A stretch of DNA of 64,000 bases from CAYHGX01 sp964356355 (GCA_964356355.1 CAYHGX010000002.1:55313-119312); one strand, 5' to 3'; counted from the stretch's first letter, positions 45,226 to 54,678 are shown. Program-made: numbers and translations. The notes: generated by a model from the sequence alone, not told the origin.

Positions 45226-46563
45226 ATGACACACCAAGATCTCTTTGAATCCAAAGGTTGGAAAAAAACTCAAGACTCCAAAAGTCTCGAAGAAGTCCAT
45301 AAATCAATACCTATCGGGAAAAATCTCTCATTTTTCCGCAAACTTTTAGCCTTCACCGGCCCAGGATACCTCGTTGCAGTTGGCTACATGGACCCAGGCA
45401 ACTGGGCCACCGACCTTGCGGGCGGCTCCAAATTTGGATACAGCCTTCTCTTCGTCATACTGCTTTCCAACCTTTTTGCCATTCTACTTCAACATCTCTC
45501 AGCTAAACTGGGCATTGTCACCGGCCGAGACCTGGCCCAGGCCTGTAGAGACCATTTCCCAAAGCCTGTAAGCTTTTTCTTCTGGATCATGGCTGAAATC
45601 ATGATTATCGCCTGCGATTTAGCCGAAGTTATTGGCTCTGCAATTGCCTTAAAATTACTATTCGACATCCCGCTAATCCTCGGAGTCCTCATCACTGCCG
45701 CAGATGTTCTCCTTATTTTACTTCTTCAGAAAAAAGGCTTTCGCTACCTTGAAGCTATCGTAATAACATTAATTGGAACAATTTTGGTCTGCTTTGGGCT
45801 AGAGATAATTTATTCCAAACCAGAACTATTTCCACTTCTGCAAGGGTTTTTACCAACCAAAGAACTATTCACTAATCAAGAAATGCTCTACATCGCCGTA
45901 GGTATCCTCGGCGCCACTGTAATGCCTCACAATCTCTATCTTCACTCTTCAGTCGTCCAAACACGCAATTATAAAGAAACCGTAAAAGGAAAAAAAGAGG
46001 CCGTAAAATTCACCACAATAGATTCAACAATTGCACTTATAATAGCCTTTTTCGTTAATGCTTCCATCTTAATAGTAGCCGCAGCCACATTTTATAGCAG
46101 CGGATATGGTGAAGTAGCAGAAATTGAAAGTGCCTATCAGCTTCTCACCCCACTTCTCGGTGCAACTGCCGCCAGCACCCTCTTCGCGGTTGCACTCCTC
46201 GCTTCCGGCCAAAACTCCACAATCACGGGTACCCTCGCCGGCCAAATCATCATGGAAGGCTTCTTAAAAATTCGCATCAAACCCTGGCTCCGAAGACTCA
46301 TCACCCGCCTCTTGGCCATCATCCCCGCCATCACCATTCTCATAATTTATGGTGCATCTGGCCTCACTAAATTACTGATTCTTAGCCAAGTTGTTTTAAG
46401 CATTCAGCTATCCTTCGCCGTATTCCCCTTGGTAATATTCACCAGCAACAAAGAAAAAATGGGCCCATTCGCCAATAAACTTTGGCTAAAAATCCTTGCA
46501 TACACCATTAGCATCTTCATTGCGACCCTAAACATCTGGCTTGTTTACAGTCTTTTTCAATAA
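45226..46563 (+). CDS. mntH: Nramp divalent metal transporter (Mn2+/Fe2+)
   Basis: 445 aa, 11 predicted helices. Metal-site motif in helix 1 is GYMDPGNWATDLAGG, and helix 6 carries GATVMPHNLYLHSSVVQTR, the two Nramp signatures. Import is proton-coupled. It probably supplies Mn/Fe to the superoxide dismutase at 51.2 kb. A TTGACA at 45190-45195 has no well-spaced -10. Confidence 0.95.
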   Translation: MTHQDLFESKGWKKTQDSKSLEEVHKSIPIGKNLSFFRKLLAFTGPGYLVAVGYMDPGNWATDLAGGSKFGYSLLFVILLSNLFAILLQHLSAKLGIVTGRDLAQACRDHFPKPVSFFFWIMAEIMIIACDLAEVIGSAIALKLLFDIPLILGVLITAADVLLILLLQKKGFRYLEAIVITLIGTILVCFGLEIIYSKPELFPLLQGFLPTKELFTNQEMLYIAVGILGATVMPHNLYLHSSVVQTRNYKETVKGKKEAVKFTTIDSTIALIIAFFVNASILIVAAATFYSSGYGEVAEIESAYQLLTPLLGATAASTLFAVALLASGQNSTITGTLAGQIIMEGFLKIRIKPWLRRLITRLLAIIPAITILIIYGASGLTKLLILSQVVLSIQLSFAVFPLVIFTSNKEKMGPFANKLWLKILAYTISIFIATLNIWLVYSLFQ

Positions 46564-46591
46564 AATTTGCCAACAAACCCCAAAGCTGTTA

Positions 46592-46651
46592 ATGATTAGT
46601 CACATGTTCAATTTCAGCCACACAATTTGCATTAACACGACGCTAGCCTAA
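46592..46651 (+). CDS. Candidate leader peptide of the threonine operon
   Basis: 19-codon ORF starting ATG ATT AGT CAC. Its residues MISHMFNFSHTICINTTLA include three Thr and three Ile, with two consecutive ACG Thr codons four codons before the stop. Ends just upstream of mutually exclusive hairpins and a terminator before the thrA-like gene, the arrangement of an amino-acid attenuator. No Shine-Dalgarno sequence is seen, as for other genes here. Confidence 0.5.
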   Translation: MISHMFNFSHTICINTTLA

Positions 46652-46654
46652 AAA

Positions 46655-46718
46655 GCTGCTGTCTTGAAGTGCACATTGCCACCCGACATCAGCTCAAGCA
46701 GCCTGTCGGTATTTTTTT
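46655..46718 (+). promoter_or_regulatory. Candidate transcription attenuator upstream of thrA
   Basis: Terminator: stem CCGACA/TGTCGG (46683-46688 with 46704-46709) followed by TATTTTTTT. Competing antiterminator: GCTGCT (46655-46660) with AGCAGC (46697-46702), extended by TGA/TCA around a 3-nt bulge; its 3' arm lies in the terminator loop. The 5' arm begins 4 nt after the leader stop codon, so a ribosome finishing the leader would cover it and favour termination, while one stalled at the Thr codons would leave it free. Confidence 0.5.
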
Positions 46719-46730
46719 AATAAAACTAAC

Positions 46731-49700
46731 ATGAAAATTCTAAAATTTGGTGGAACATCAGTAGGCAGTCCTCAGGCAATAAAACAAAGCATCGACATAA
46801 TAATTGAGAGCCTTAAAGAAGAACAAATTGCAGTTGTTGTCTCGGCCTTCAGCAAAATCACAGATCAGCTTATTGAAACAGCAACTCAAGCCAAAAAAGG
46901 AGACAAAAAGTACATCGAAAACTTTAACCTAATTGAAGCTCGACATCTAGACACTGCAAAAGAACTCATCTCAGAAAAACACCTAAAAGAAAGCTCAACA
47001 GCCATTAAGGAAACACTCGAAGAACTCAATACCATACTCCACGGGATATTTTTAATCCGCGAATTATCGCCGCGTAGCCTAGACCTCATTTGTAGCTTCG
47101 GAGAAAGACTTTCCGCCTACACAATAAGTCAGGCAATCAATTCACAAAATACAGCCGCAGAATTTCTCGATGCCAGAAAAGTAGTCATTACCAACGAAAA
47201 CTTCGGACATGCAATAGTTGACTTCAAAAAAACAAACCTCGCCATCCAAAAGCACTTCAATACACACCAAAAACTACAAATCATCACAGGCTTCATCGGC
47301 AGCACCGAAGAAAATGAAACCACCACTCTCGGACGTGGCGGCAGCGACTATAGCGCAGCAATTTTTGGCGCAGCACTAAACGCAACCATCATCGAAATCT
47401 GGACTGACGTAGATGGCATCATGACAGCCGACCCACGCAAAGTAGAAAAAGCCTTCCCCATAAGACATTTAAGCTACGAAGAAGCGATGGAGATGTCGCA
47501 TTTTGGCGCGAAAGTTATACACCCACCAACAATGCAACCAGCGATGCAAAAAAATATTCCCATCGCAATCCGTAACACCTTCAACCCAGACTTCTCAGGC
47601 TCAATAATCAGCTCTATTCCCTTCGAAAACAACCTCCCAATTCGCGGAGTTTCATCTATAAACTCAATATCATTAGTTCAAATTCAAGGCAGCGGATTAA
47701 TAGGCGTGGCAGGCATCTCCAAAAGACTCTTTGGGGCTCTGGCAAAAGAACAAATCAATATCATTCTCATTAGCCAAGCCTCTTCAGAGCACTCAATTTG
47801 CTTTGCAATCAACCCAAAAGACACAATTGCCGCAGAAAAATCCATTAACGAAGAATTTGAAAACGAAATAAAATCAGGTGTTATAAATCCACCCAAAATC
47901 GAAAATGGTCTTTCAATAATCGCAGTCGTAGGCAAAAACATGCAAAGAAGCGCCGGAACAGCCGGCAAAATCTTCCAGGCCCTAGGAGAAAACGGCATTA
48001 ATATTATCGCAATTGCACAAGGCTCTTCAGAGCTAAACATTTCCATGGTAGTGGAACAAAAAAATGAAGCCAAAGGCATTCAAGTAATTCACGATTCCCT
48101 CTTTCTTTCAGGAGTTAAAGCCTTAAACGTCTACCTAATCGGACCTGGACTAATAGGAAAAACACTCCTAACTCAAATCCATGACCAACAAGACTTTTTA
48201 CAAATCAACCACAGTCTAGAAATCAAACTAATCGGATTAGCCAACAGTAGAAAAATGTTAATAGAAAGCGCAGGCATAGATCTAAATAGCTGGGACAAAC
48301 AACTAGAAAAAAGCTCGAATAATGCAGATCTCAAAAAATTTCTAGAAACAATCTACGATCTAAATTTACCTAATTCAATCCTCGTAGACTGCACCTCCAG
48401 CGAAGAAGTTGCAGAATTTTATCCCGAAATATTAAGCCACAGCATTTCAATCGTTACTCCAAACAAAAAATGCAACTCAGGTAACTTAAAACACTACCTA
48501 AAAACCCTGCAAGCAGCCTCAAAATCCAATAGTAAATTTTACTACGAAACCAATGTCGGAGCTGGCCTCCCCATCCTCGGAACCCTGCACGACCTACTAA
48601 TTAGCGGAGACCAAATTACAAAAATAGAGGCGGTATTATCCGGAACCCTAAGCTACATTTTCAACTCCTTCAACCAAGAAACCTCCTTCAGCCAAATTGT
48701 TGAAGAAGCTCAAAAAAAAGGCTACACAGAACCGGATCCCCGCGACGACCTCAACGGCGCAGACGTAGCCCGCAAAATCCTCATCCTAGCACGCGAAACT
48801 GGGAAACTTCTTGAACTAGAGGACATTGAAGTTGAAAATCTCATTCCGGAAAACTGCAGAAAAACCACAACAGTTGAAGAATTCTTCAAGAAACTCAAAG
48901 AAAACGACCACTACTTCAAAGAGAAATTGGAAAAAGCCAATCAAGCAGGTAAAGTGCTTCGCTATATTGCAAAATACGAGAACGGGAAAGGCAAAGTTGC
49001 CTTAGAGGAAGTTGATAACAATCATCCATTTTTCAACCTATCAGGTAGCGATAACATCATTTCATTCACGACAAATCGCTATAACAAAAGCCCGCTAGTG
49101 GTAAAAGGACCAGGAGCAGGAGCCGAAGTAACCGCCGCCGGAGTTTTCGCCGACATTATCAAAATCGCAAATATTTCCTTTAACAAGCGCCTAAGTAAAT
49201 ATTCTTTCATCGAAAAACTTAAAAACAACCAGCTAACAATTTCTCTAGTAGGCATGTCCAATATCGGAAAAACCACCTGGTCAAACCGCCTAGCAACACT
49301 GAATTTCAACGCTATAGAATGTGACAAGCTCATAGAAAAAAAACTGAGTAAACAATTAGCCAGAGAAGGGCTAAAAAATATTGACGGAGTATCTAAATGG
49401 CTTGGTCAACCTTTCGAAAAAAACTTCAAAACCAATCAGGCAAAATACCTAAAATATGAAAACCTAATCCTCGAAGAAACACTAGAAAACACTATCACAA
49501 AAGGCAAAAACACCATCATTGACACAACAGGAAGTGTAATTTATTGCCAAGAAAATATCCTAAGTAAACTAAAGAAAAATAGTATCGTAGTTTACATCGA
49601 AGCCACAAAGGATATGGAAGAAACGATGTACCAAAATTTCATTAAAATTCCAAAACCAATCATCTGGGGAAACCTCTATGACCCAAAGAAGCCAATGGAG

Positions 49701-49838
49701 AAATGCTATAAATCACTGCTCGAATATCGCCGCAAACTTTATGAAAACATTGCCGATATCCGCATACCATTCGAAGAGGTCAATCCCCAAAAAATCACTG
49801 CAACCCAATTTCTAGAGCTAATCCAAGAATACTTATGA
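46731..49838 (+). CDS. thrA: Aspartokinase / homoserine dehydrogenase / shikimate-kinase-like trifunctional fusion
   Basis: 1035 aa. Residues 1-300: aspartokinase (KFGGTSVGS, TTTLGRGGSDYSA, DVDGIMTADPR). About 310-460: two ACT-type regulatory segments. About 465-820: homoserine dehydrogenase (GPGLIGKTLL, VTPNKK, ETNVGAGLPILGTL, GTLSYIFN, and GKGKVALEEV). E. coli ThrA ends near 820. The extra residues 832-1035 (from 49224) form a shikimate-kinase-like domain: Walker A GMSNIGKT (841-848), IECDKLIEKKL for the DTD...IE segment, DTTGSVIY at the GGG position, and RRKLYENIADI matching the R-x-PLYxxxAD end. With thrC overlapping downstream and no thrB in view, the natural hypothesis is homoserine phosphorylation. 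ATGA overlap with thrC. Confidence 0.9.
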   Translation: MKILKFGGTSVGSPQAIKQSIDIIIESLKEEQIAVVVSAFSKITDQLIETATQAKKGDKKYIENFNLIEARHLDTAKELISEKHLKESSTAIKETLEELNTILHGIFLIRELSPRSLDLICSFGERLSAYTISQAINSQNTAAEFLDARKVVITNENFGHAIVDFKKTNLAIQKHFNTHQKLQIITGFIGSTEENETTTLGRGGSDYSAAIFGAALNATIIEIWTDVDGIMTADPRKVEKAFPIRHLSYEEAMEMSHFGAKVIHPPTMQPAMQKNIPIAIRNTFNPDFSGSIISSIPFENNLPIRGVSSINSISLVQIQGSGLIGVAGISKRLFGALAKEQINIILISQASSEHSICFAINPKDTIAAEKSINEEFENEIKSGVINPPKIENGLSIIAVVGKNMQRSAGTAGKIFQALGENGINIIAIAQGSSELNISMVVEQKNEAKGIQVIHDSLFLSGVKALNVYLIGPGLIGKTLLTQIHDQQDFLQINHSLEIKLIGLANSRKMLIESAGIDLNSWDKQLEKSSNNADLKKFLETIYDLNLPNSILVDCTSSEEVAEFYPEILSHSISIVTPNKKCNSGNLKHYLKTLQAASKSNSKFYYETNVGAGLPILGTLHDLLISGDQITKIEAVLSGTLSYIFNSFNQETSFSQIVEEAQKKGYTEPDPRDDLNGADVARKILILARETGKLLELEDIEVENLIPENCRKTTTVEEFFKKLKENDHYFKEKLEKANQAGKVLRYIAKYENGKGKVALEEVDNNHPFFNLSGSDNIISFTTNRYNKSPLVVKGPGAGAEVTAAGVFADIIKIANISFNKRLSKYSFIEKLKNNQLTISLVGMSNIGKTTWSNRLATLNFNAIECDKLIEKKLSKQLAREGLKNIDGVSKWLGQPFEKNFKTNQAKYLKYENLILEETLENTITKGKNTIIDTTGSVIYCQENILSKLKKNSIVVYIEATKDMEETMYQNFIKIPKPIIWGNLYDPKKPMEKCYKSLLEYRRKLYENIADIRIPFEEVNPQKITATQFLELIQEYL

Positions 49839-51145
49839 AATATTTCAGCACAAACAAACAATCACCAGAAGTTTCACTAAAAGAAGCCGTACTAAAAGGA
49901 CTAGCACCAGATGGAGGCCTATATTTACCCCAAACCATCCCGCAACTTCCTCCATTCTTTTGGGAAACAATATTCAATAAAACCTTCGCAGAAATCGCCT
50001 TTGAGGTGGCACAAAAATTAATAGACGGAGAAATTTCCGATTCCGAACTGAAAAAAATCATCGAAGAATCAATCACTTTTGAAGCTCCATTAAAACAAAT
50101 CTCCCCTCAAATCTATGCACTAGAACTTTTTCACGGCCCAACTCTCGCCTTTAAAGATTTTGGTGCAAGATTCATGGCCCGCCTCATGGCCTATTTCTCA
50201 AAAGACATAAAAGAAACAACCTACATCCTGGCCGCTACATCCGGCGATACCGGAAGCGCAGTAGGCAGCGGATTCCTCAACGTTCCAGGCTTTGAAGTTG
50301 TCATTCTTTACCCTAGCGGAAAAATTAGTAACACACAGGAAAAACAACTCACCACCTTCGGAAACAATGTCACTGCTTTAGAAATAAACGGCACATTCGA
50401 CGACTGTCAAAAGCTTGTAAAGGCCGCATTCGTTGATGAAGAAATAAACAAAAAAATCAGACTAAGCTCAGCAAATTCCATAAATATTGCGCGACTAATT
50501 CCCCAAACCTTTTACTACTTTTATGCCTTCGCACAAGTCAAAAATCCCAATGCAGAAATAATTTTTTCAGTACCAACTGGCAATTTAGGAAATCTCACAG
50601 CAGGAGTTATCGCAAAAAAAATGGGCCTACCCGTTAAACAATTCATCGCTGCACAAAATCTCAACAACACATTCTACCAATATCTAAAAACCGGAAAATT
50701 CACACCCCACAACTCCATCACTACGATCTCCAATGCCATGGACGTGGGGAACCCCAGCAATTTCGCCCGCCTTAACCAACTCTACGAAAATAATTCAAAT
50801 AAAATCCAATCAGAAATTTCCGCCTACACAGTCACAGAAGAGGAGACTAAGTCAACAATGATCAAAACTTCAAAAGAAAATCACTACATCTTGGATCCCC
50901 ATGGAGCAGTTGGTTTAGCCGCACTAGAAAAACATCTACAAACACACCCAAATTCCAAAACCACAGGAATCTTCCTAGAAACTGCCCACCCTGCAAAATT
51001 CTTTGAAACTGTTGAAGAGACACTAAATCAAAAAATAAAAATCCCAGAAAAACTTGCCCAAACATTAAAAAAAGAGAAAAAAGCAATTGTGATGAACAAT
51101 GACCCTAAAGATTTCAAGAAATTTCTCCTAAACCTCAACAAATGA
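49835..51145 (+). CDS. thrC: Threonine synthase
   Basis: PLP enzyme converting O-phosphohomoserine to threonine. 436 aa. The N-terminus is VSLKEAVLKGLAPDGGLYLP; the PLP lysine is in GPTLAFKDFGARF; AATSGDTGSAV is the phosphate-binding region, with LSSANSINIARL and SVPTGNLGNL the later cofactor motifs. It belongs to the long E. coli-like class. Its presence implies a source of phosphohomoserine, supporting the kinase idea for the preceding gene. Confidence 0.96.
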   Translation: MKYFSTNKQSPEVSLKEAVLKGLAPDGGLYLPQTIPQLPPFFWETIFNKTFAEIAFEVAQKLIDGEISDSELKKIIEESITFEAPLKQISPQIYALELFHGPTLAFKDFGARFMARLMAYFSKDIKETTYILAATSGDTGSAVGSGFLNVPGFEVVILYPSGKISNTQEKQLTTFGNNVTALEINGTFDDCQKLVKAAFVDEEINKKIRLSSANSINIARLIPQTFYYFYAFAQVKNPNAEIIFSVPTGNLGNLTAGVIAKKMGLPVKQFIAAQNLNNTFYQYLKTGKFTPHNSITTISNAMDVGNPSNFARLNQLYENNSNKIQSEISAYTVTEEETKSTMIKTSKENHYILDPHGAVGLAALEKHLQTHPNSKTTGIFLETAHPAKFFETVEETLNQKIKIPEKLAQTLKKEKKAIVMNNDPKDFKKFLLNLNK

Positions 51146-51178
51146 TAAAATCAAAATACATTTATTAATCACAAGCAC

Positions 51179-51784
51179 ATGCCACATACATTACCTACAC
51201 TCCCCTACGCCTACGACGCACTCGAACCGCACATCGACGCACGCACGATGGAAATTCATCACACAAAACACCATCAAACATACATAGATAAACTAAACGC
51301 CGCATTGGCCACTCATGCAGAGTTAGCCGAAAAACCGCTCGAAGACCTTCTCAAAAACCTCAACGAAGTGCCAGAAGACATCCGCGCAGCAGTAAAAAAT
51401 CACGGCGGCGGCCACCACAACCACAGCCTTTTCTGGGAAATCATGGGCCCAAATCAAGGAGGCCAACCCAATGGCCCTCTCATGGAATCAATTACTGCCA
51501 AATTCGGCAGTTTCGAAAAATTTCAGGAAGAATTCAATACAGCTGCGCTAAATAGATTTGGCAGCGGCTGGGCCTGGCTCGTAAAAACAGCCACTGGAGA
51601 ATTAGCAGTTACCTCCACCGCCAATCAAGATTCACCATTATCCGAAGGCCAAACACCCATATTGGGCATCGACGTCTGGGAACACGCCTATTATCTTCAC
51701 TACCAAAATCGCCGCGCAGAATACATACCAGCATGGTGGAACATAGTGGATTGGTCAAAGGTAAGCCAAAAATTCACAGCGTAA
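51179..51784 (+). CDS. sodA: Superoxide dismutase, Mn/Fe family
   Basis: 201 aa. Metal ligands: His of EIHHTKHH, His of HHNHSLFW, Asp and His of DVWEHAYYL. TANQDSPLSEG supplies the Gln typical of the Mn form, and IMGPNQGGQP agrees. C-terminal YQNRRAEYIPAWWNIVDW is conserved. No signal peptide, so cytosolic. An Mn form fits the nearby mntH. Confidence 0.95.
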   Translation: MPHTLPTLPYAYDALEPHIDARTMEIHHTKHHQTYIDKLNAALATHAELAEKPLEDLLKNLNEVPEDIRAAVKNHGGGHHNHSLFWEIMGPNQGGQPNGPLMESITAKFGSFEKFQEEFNTAALNRFGSGWAWLVKTATGELAVTSTANQDSPLSEGQTPILGIDVWEHAYYLHYQNRRAEYIPAWWNIVDWSKVSQKFTA

Positions 51785-51791
51785 ATCGTAC

Positions 51792-51820
51792 TTGACAAAG
51801 CGGCGAACAGGTGCGAGAAT
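51792..51820 (+). promoter_or_regulatory. Predicted promoter for the lipoprotein gene
   Basis: Perfect -35 TTGACA (51792-51797), 17-nt spacer, GAGAAT (51815-51820). Confidence 0.65.
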
Positions 51821-51843
51821 ACGTAATTAAATAATCTCACATT

Positions 51844-52260
51844 ATGAAATCACTATCACTAAGTACAGTCGTCCTGAGCACCGCAATCTCAGCATCCGGC
51901 CTCACCGGCTGTGCAGAACGTGTGGGTCAAGAAATTTACATTAAAGGAAATACGACTACAAGCCTTAATGCAGAGACTGGAGCCATAGAGGAAACTTCAA
52001 GCCCAGAAGCAGCAAAAATCAACGAAATGCTGTTAACAGCTCGGAAAGAATTCGAGGCTTGCTGGGGTAGAGACGCCACTGCATGTCACCAGAACGCGAT
52101 TACAAAAAGAGATAGAGCACTATCGCTAGCCGGCATTCCTCCAAAAACAGAAACCTGGTATGTCGTAAATGATGATAACGGAATAAGTACACTCAGTAAT
52201 GTCAATACAGACACTTGCCGGTCCATTCCAGGTTGCACCACAGTAGATGCAAGAAAATAA
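51844..52260 (+). CDS. Putative lipoprotein of unknown function
   Basis: 138 aa. Hydrophobic N-terminus with lipobox-like LTGC at residues 20-23, so Cys23 is the likely lipidation site. The mature part contains five more cysteines (CW, CH, TC, GC and the lipidated one aside), a Thr/Ser-rich stretch and a helical central part (KINEMLLTARKEFEACW). No family recognised. Own promoter and terminator. Confidence 0.7.
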   Translation: MKSLSLSTVVLSTAISASGLTGCAERVGQEIYIKGNTTTSLNAETGAIEETSSPEAAKINEMLLTARKEFEACWGRDATACHQNAITKRDRALSLAGIPPKTETWYVVNDDNGISTLSNVNTDTCRSIPGCTTVDARK

Positions 52261-52286
52261 ATAGAAGCAAAAAGTTGAAAAAAACC

Positions 52287-52324
52287 AGGATGCTAGTACA
52301 ATTCTACCAGCATCCTTTAATTTT
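52287..52324 (+). terminator. Terminator after the lipoprotein gene
   Basis: 8-bp stem AGGATGCT/AGCATCCT (52287-52294 with 52309-52316), 14-nt loop, then TTAATTTT. Lies just before lemA. Confidence 0.75.
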
Positions 52325-52330
52325 AGAAAA

Positions 52331-52888
52331 ATGATATACGCACTATTAGCTATCGCAATCCTAGTTATTTCGATCATAGCCATCTACAACGGCTTAGTTC
52401 AGCTAAAAAACAAAGCCAACGAAGGCTGGGCAGACATCGATACTCAACTAAAACGCCGTTACGACCTCATTCCAAATCTCGTTGAAACAGTAAAAGGCTA
52501 TGCCACACACGAAGGTGAAACAATGGAAAAGGTGGTAAAAGCACGGAATATGGCAATGAACGCCACTACACCCGCCCAAAAAGAAGAAGCGGAAAACGTC
52601 TTAGCCGGAGCATTAAAAACAATTTTTGCCCTCTCAGAAAACTATCCTGACCTTAAAGCCAATCAAAACTTTCTAGATCTGCAAAAAACACTTAGTGAAA
52701 TTGAAGAAAATATTCAAATGTCACGCCGCTACTACAACGCAACCGTTCGAGATCTCAATACAAAAATTGAAACATTTCCAAACAACATGATTGCCGGAAT
52801 GTTTGGCTTCGCAAAAAAAGATTTCTTCCAAGTAACAGACGAAACACAGCGGGAAGCTGTTAAGGTAGACTTCAAAGCACAGTCATAA
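52331..52888 (+). CDS. lemA: LemA family protein
   Basis: 185 aa. N-terminal membrane helix, then the LemA signature GWADIDTQLKRRYDLIPNLVETVKGYATHE, LSENYPDLKANQNFLDLQ and SRRYYNATVRDLNTKIETFP. Helical domain outside the membrane; exact function unknown. Followed at 21 nt by the DUF2207 gene, a frequent partner. Confidence 0.94.
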   Translation: MIYALLAIAILVISIIAIYNGLVQLKNKANEGWADIDTQLKRRYDLIPNLVETVKGYATHEGETMEKVVKARNMAMNATTPAQKEEAENVLAGALKTIFALSENYPDLKANQNFLDLQKTLSEIEENIQMSRRYYNATVRDLNTKIETFPNNMIAGMFGFAKKDFFQVTDETQREAVKVDFKAQS

Positions 52889-52909
52889 AAAAGTGCCAAA
52901 ATCAAATAA

Positions 52910-54676
52910 ATGAAAATCCCAAAAACATTTTCAAAAATCTCAACATTCGTTGCTGCAAGTATTATCCTTAGCAGCAACGCTTTTGCTATCGGACTCGAAA
53001 ACTGGACAATCCCCAACTTCCACTCCGATATCACAATCGAATCCACCGGCGACGTAAACATCAAAGAGACAATCAATGCCGATTTTACCAACGAACATCA
53101 CAGGGGAATAGAAAGAAGCATCCCCTATAAATACACCAACGGCTACAACTCAGAAATCAAATATTTAAACAGCACCGACGAAAAAGGCTCACCATATTTT
53201 ACTGAGCCCTACAAACAAAATGGCTCAATCTTCATTCCAATGCGCACAGTGGATAACAGCCAAATATCCGGCCCAGCCACCTTCATCCTCAACTATCTCA
53301 CAAAAAATTCCATCACCTTTTTCGGCCAAGACACACCATATCCGCACGACGAGCTCTACTGGAATGTTAATGGCACCGACTGGCCTGTCACAATAAATGC
53401 AGTTTCCGCCACCATCCACCTACCAAAGTCCTTTAAAGAAGAGGAAATCAAAGTAAACTGCATTACGGGACAATATGGAGCCCAAGGAGAAGAATGCACC
53501 TGGAAAATGACCGACGACCAAACAATCGAAATCACTGGAAACTCCAGCTTCCCAGCTTACAACAACATGACAATCACTGTTGGAATGCCCTCTGGCACAA
53601 TTACTCCCCCAACCACCCTAGACAGAATCATTTGGTTTATCACAGAAAACAAAATCATCTTTCTGCCAATCCTCACTCTAATTCTAATGATCAGCATCTG
53701 GTACAAATATGGCCGCGACGACCAAAGTGTAAAAATGGCAATTATGCCTGAATACAAAGCTCCAGAAGGAGTCTTACCAAGCGAAGTTGGCACTATCATC
53801 GATGAAAAATTAGATCCCCGTGACATCATCGCCACCATAATCGACTACGCAGTAAGAGGATACATTCGCATCAACGAAATCGAAGAAAAAGGCCTCCTCT
53901 TCAATAGTAAAGACTACGAACTAGAGCTACTAAAACCATTTGAAACAACAAAAGCCTACGAAAACACCATTCTTAATGGAATATTTTCAATCAATCAATC
54001 CGGTACAAAGAAAAAGATTTCAGCACTCAAAAACACCTTCTTCGCCCACGTCCCCATCATCAAAAAACAACTTGCTGAAGGCCTCATCAAGGATGATTAC
54101 TTCAAACACAACCCCGACACAGTCCGAAACACTTTCACCGGCATTGGCATGGCAATCGTCGTAATCTCCTGGGCATACCTAAGCTCTATTGTTGAAATAG
54201 GAACAACAATTTCGCTAATTGCCACCGGCCTAATAATCTCTATTGTTGGCCGCTACATGCCAGCCCGAACAAAAAAAGGTACAGAAGCCTATTATCACCT
54301 CAAAGGTCTGCATGAATATATTGATACTGCAGAAAAAGATCGCATGAAATTTCAGGAAAAAAACAATATCCTCTTCGAAAAACTATTACCTTATGCCATG
54401 GCATTTGGCCTAATTTCAAAATGGACCCGCGCCTTTGAAGGTATCATCCAAAACCCACCAGACTGGTACTCCCCATATGGAGGATGGCATCAGCATCCTT
54501 TCACAATGATCTACTTTGCCGATGCCATGAACAACGTTACCTCTTCAATCACTACAAATATCATGCAGGCCCCTGGCAGCAAAGGTGGAAGCGGCGGATG
54601 GAGCGGAGGCAGCGGCTTTGGAGGAGGTGGCTTCTCCGGAGGTGGCTTTGGCGGAGGCGGAGGCCGAGGACTTTAG
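52910..54676 (+). CDS. DUF2207-family membrane protein (YciQ-like)
   Basis: 588 aa. Signal peptide (cleavage near AFAIGLE), a large extracellular beta-rich domain (about 30-235), a helix at about 245-263, a cytoplasmic domain with VLPSEVGTIIDEKLDPRDIIATIIDYAVRGYI (the conserved family core), two further helices at about 405-440, and a Gly/Ser-rich C-terminus with GGG repeats. Function unknown. lemA plus DUF2207 is a recurrent envelope pair. Confidence 0.88.
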   Translation: MKIPKTFSKISTFVAASIILSSNAFAIGLENWTIPNFHSDITIESTGDVNIKETINADFTNEHHRGIERSIPYKYTNGYNSEIKYLNSTDEKGSPYFTEPYKQNGSIFIPMRTVDNSQISGPATFILNYLTKNSITFFGQDTPYPHDELYWNVNGTDWPVTINAVSATIHLPKSFKEEEIKVNCITGQYGAQGEECTWKMTDDQTIEITGNSSFPAYNNMTITVGMPSGTITPPTTLDRIIWFITENKIIFLPILTLILMISIWYKYGRDDQSVKMAIMPEYKAPEGVLPSEVGTIIDEKLDPRDIIATIIDYAVRGYIRINEIEEKGLLFNSKDYELELLKPFETTKAYENTILNGIFSINQSGTKKKISALKNTFFAHVPIIKKQLAEGLIKDDYFKHNPDTVRNTFTGIGMAIVVISWAYLSSIVEIGTTISLIATGLIISIVGRYMPARTKKGTEAYYHLKGLHEYIDTAEKDRMKFQEKNNILFEKLLPYAMAFGLISKWTRAFEGIIQNPPDWYSPYGGWHQHPFTMIYFADAMNNVTSSITTNIMQAPGSKGGSGGWSGGSGFGGGGFSGGGFGGGGGRGL

Positions 54677-54678
54677 TG

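Noticed and set aside
46564..46730. Lysine, SAM or T-box riboswitch before thrA
   Set aside because: None of the conserved core motifs is visible; a leader-peptide attenuator explains the elements better.
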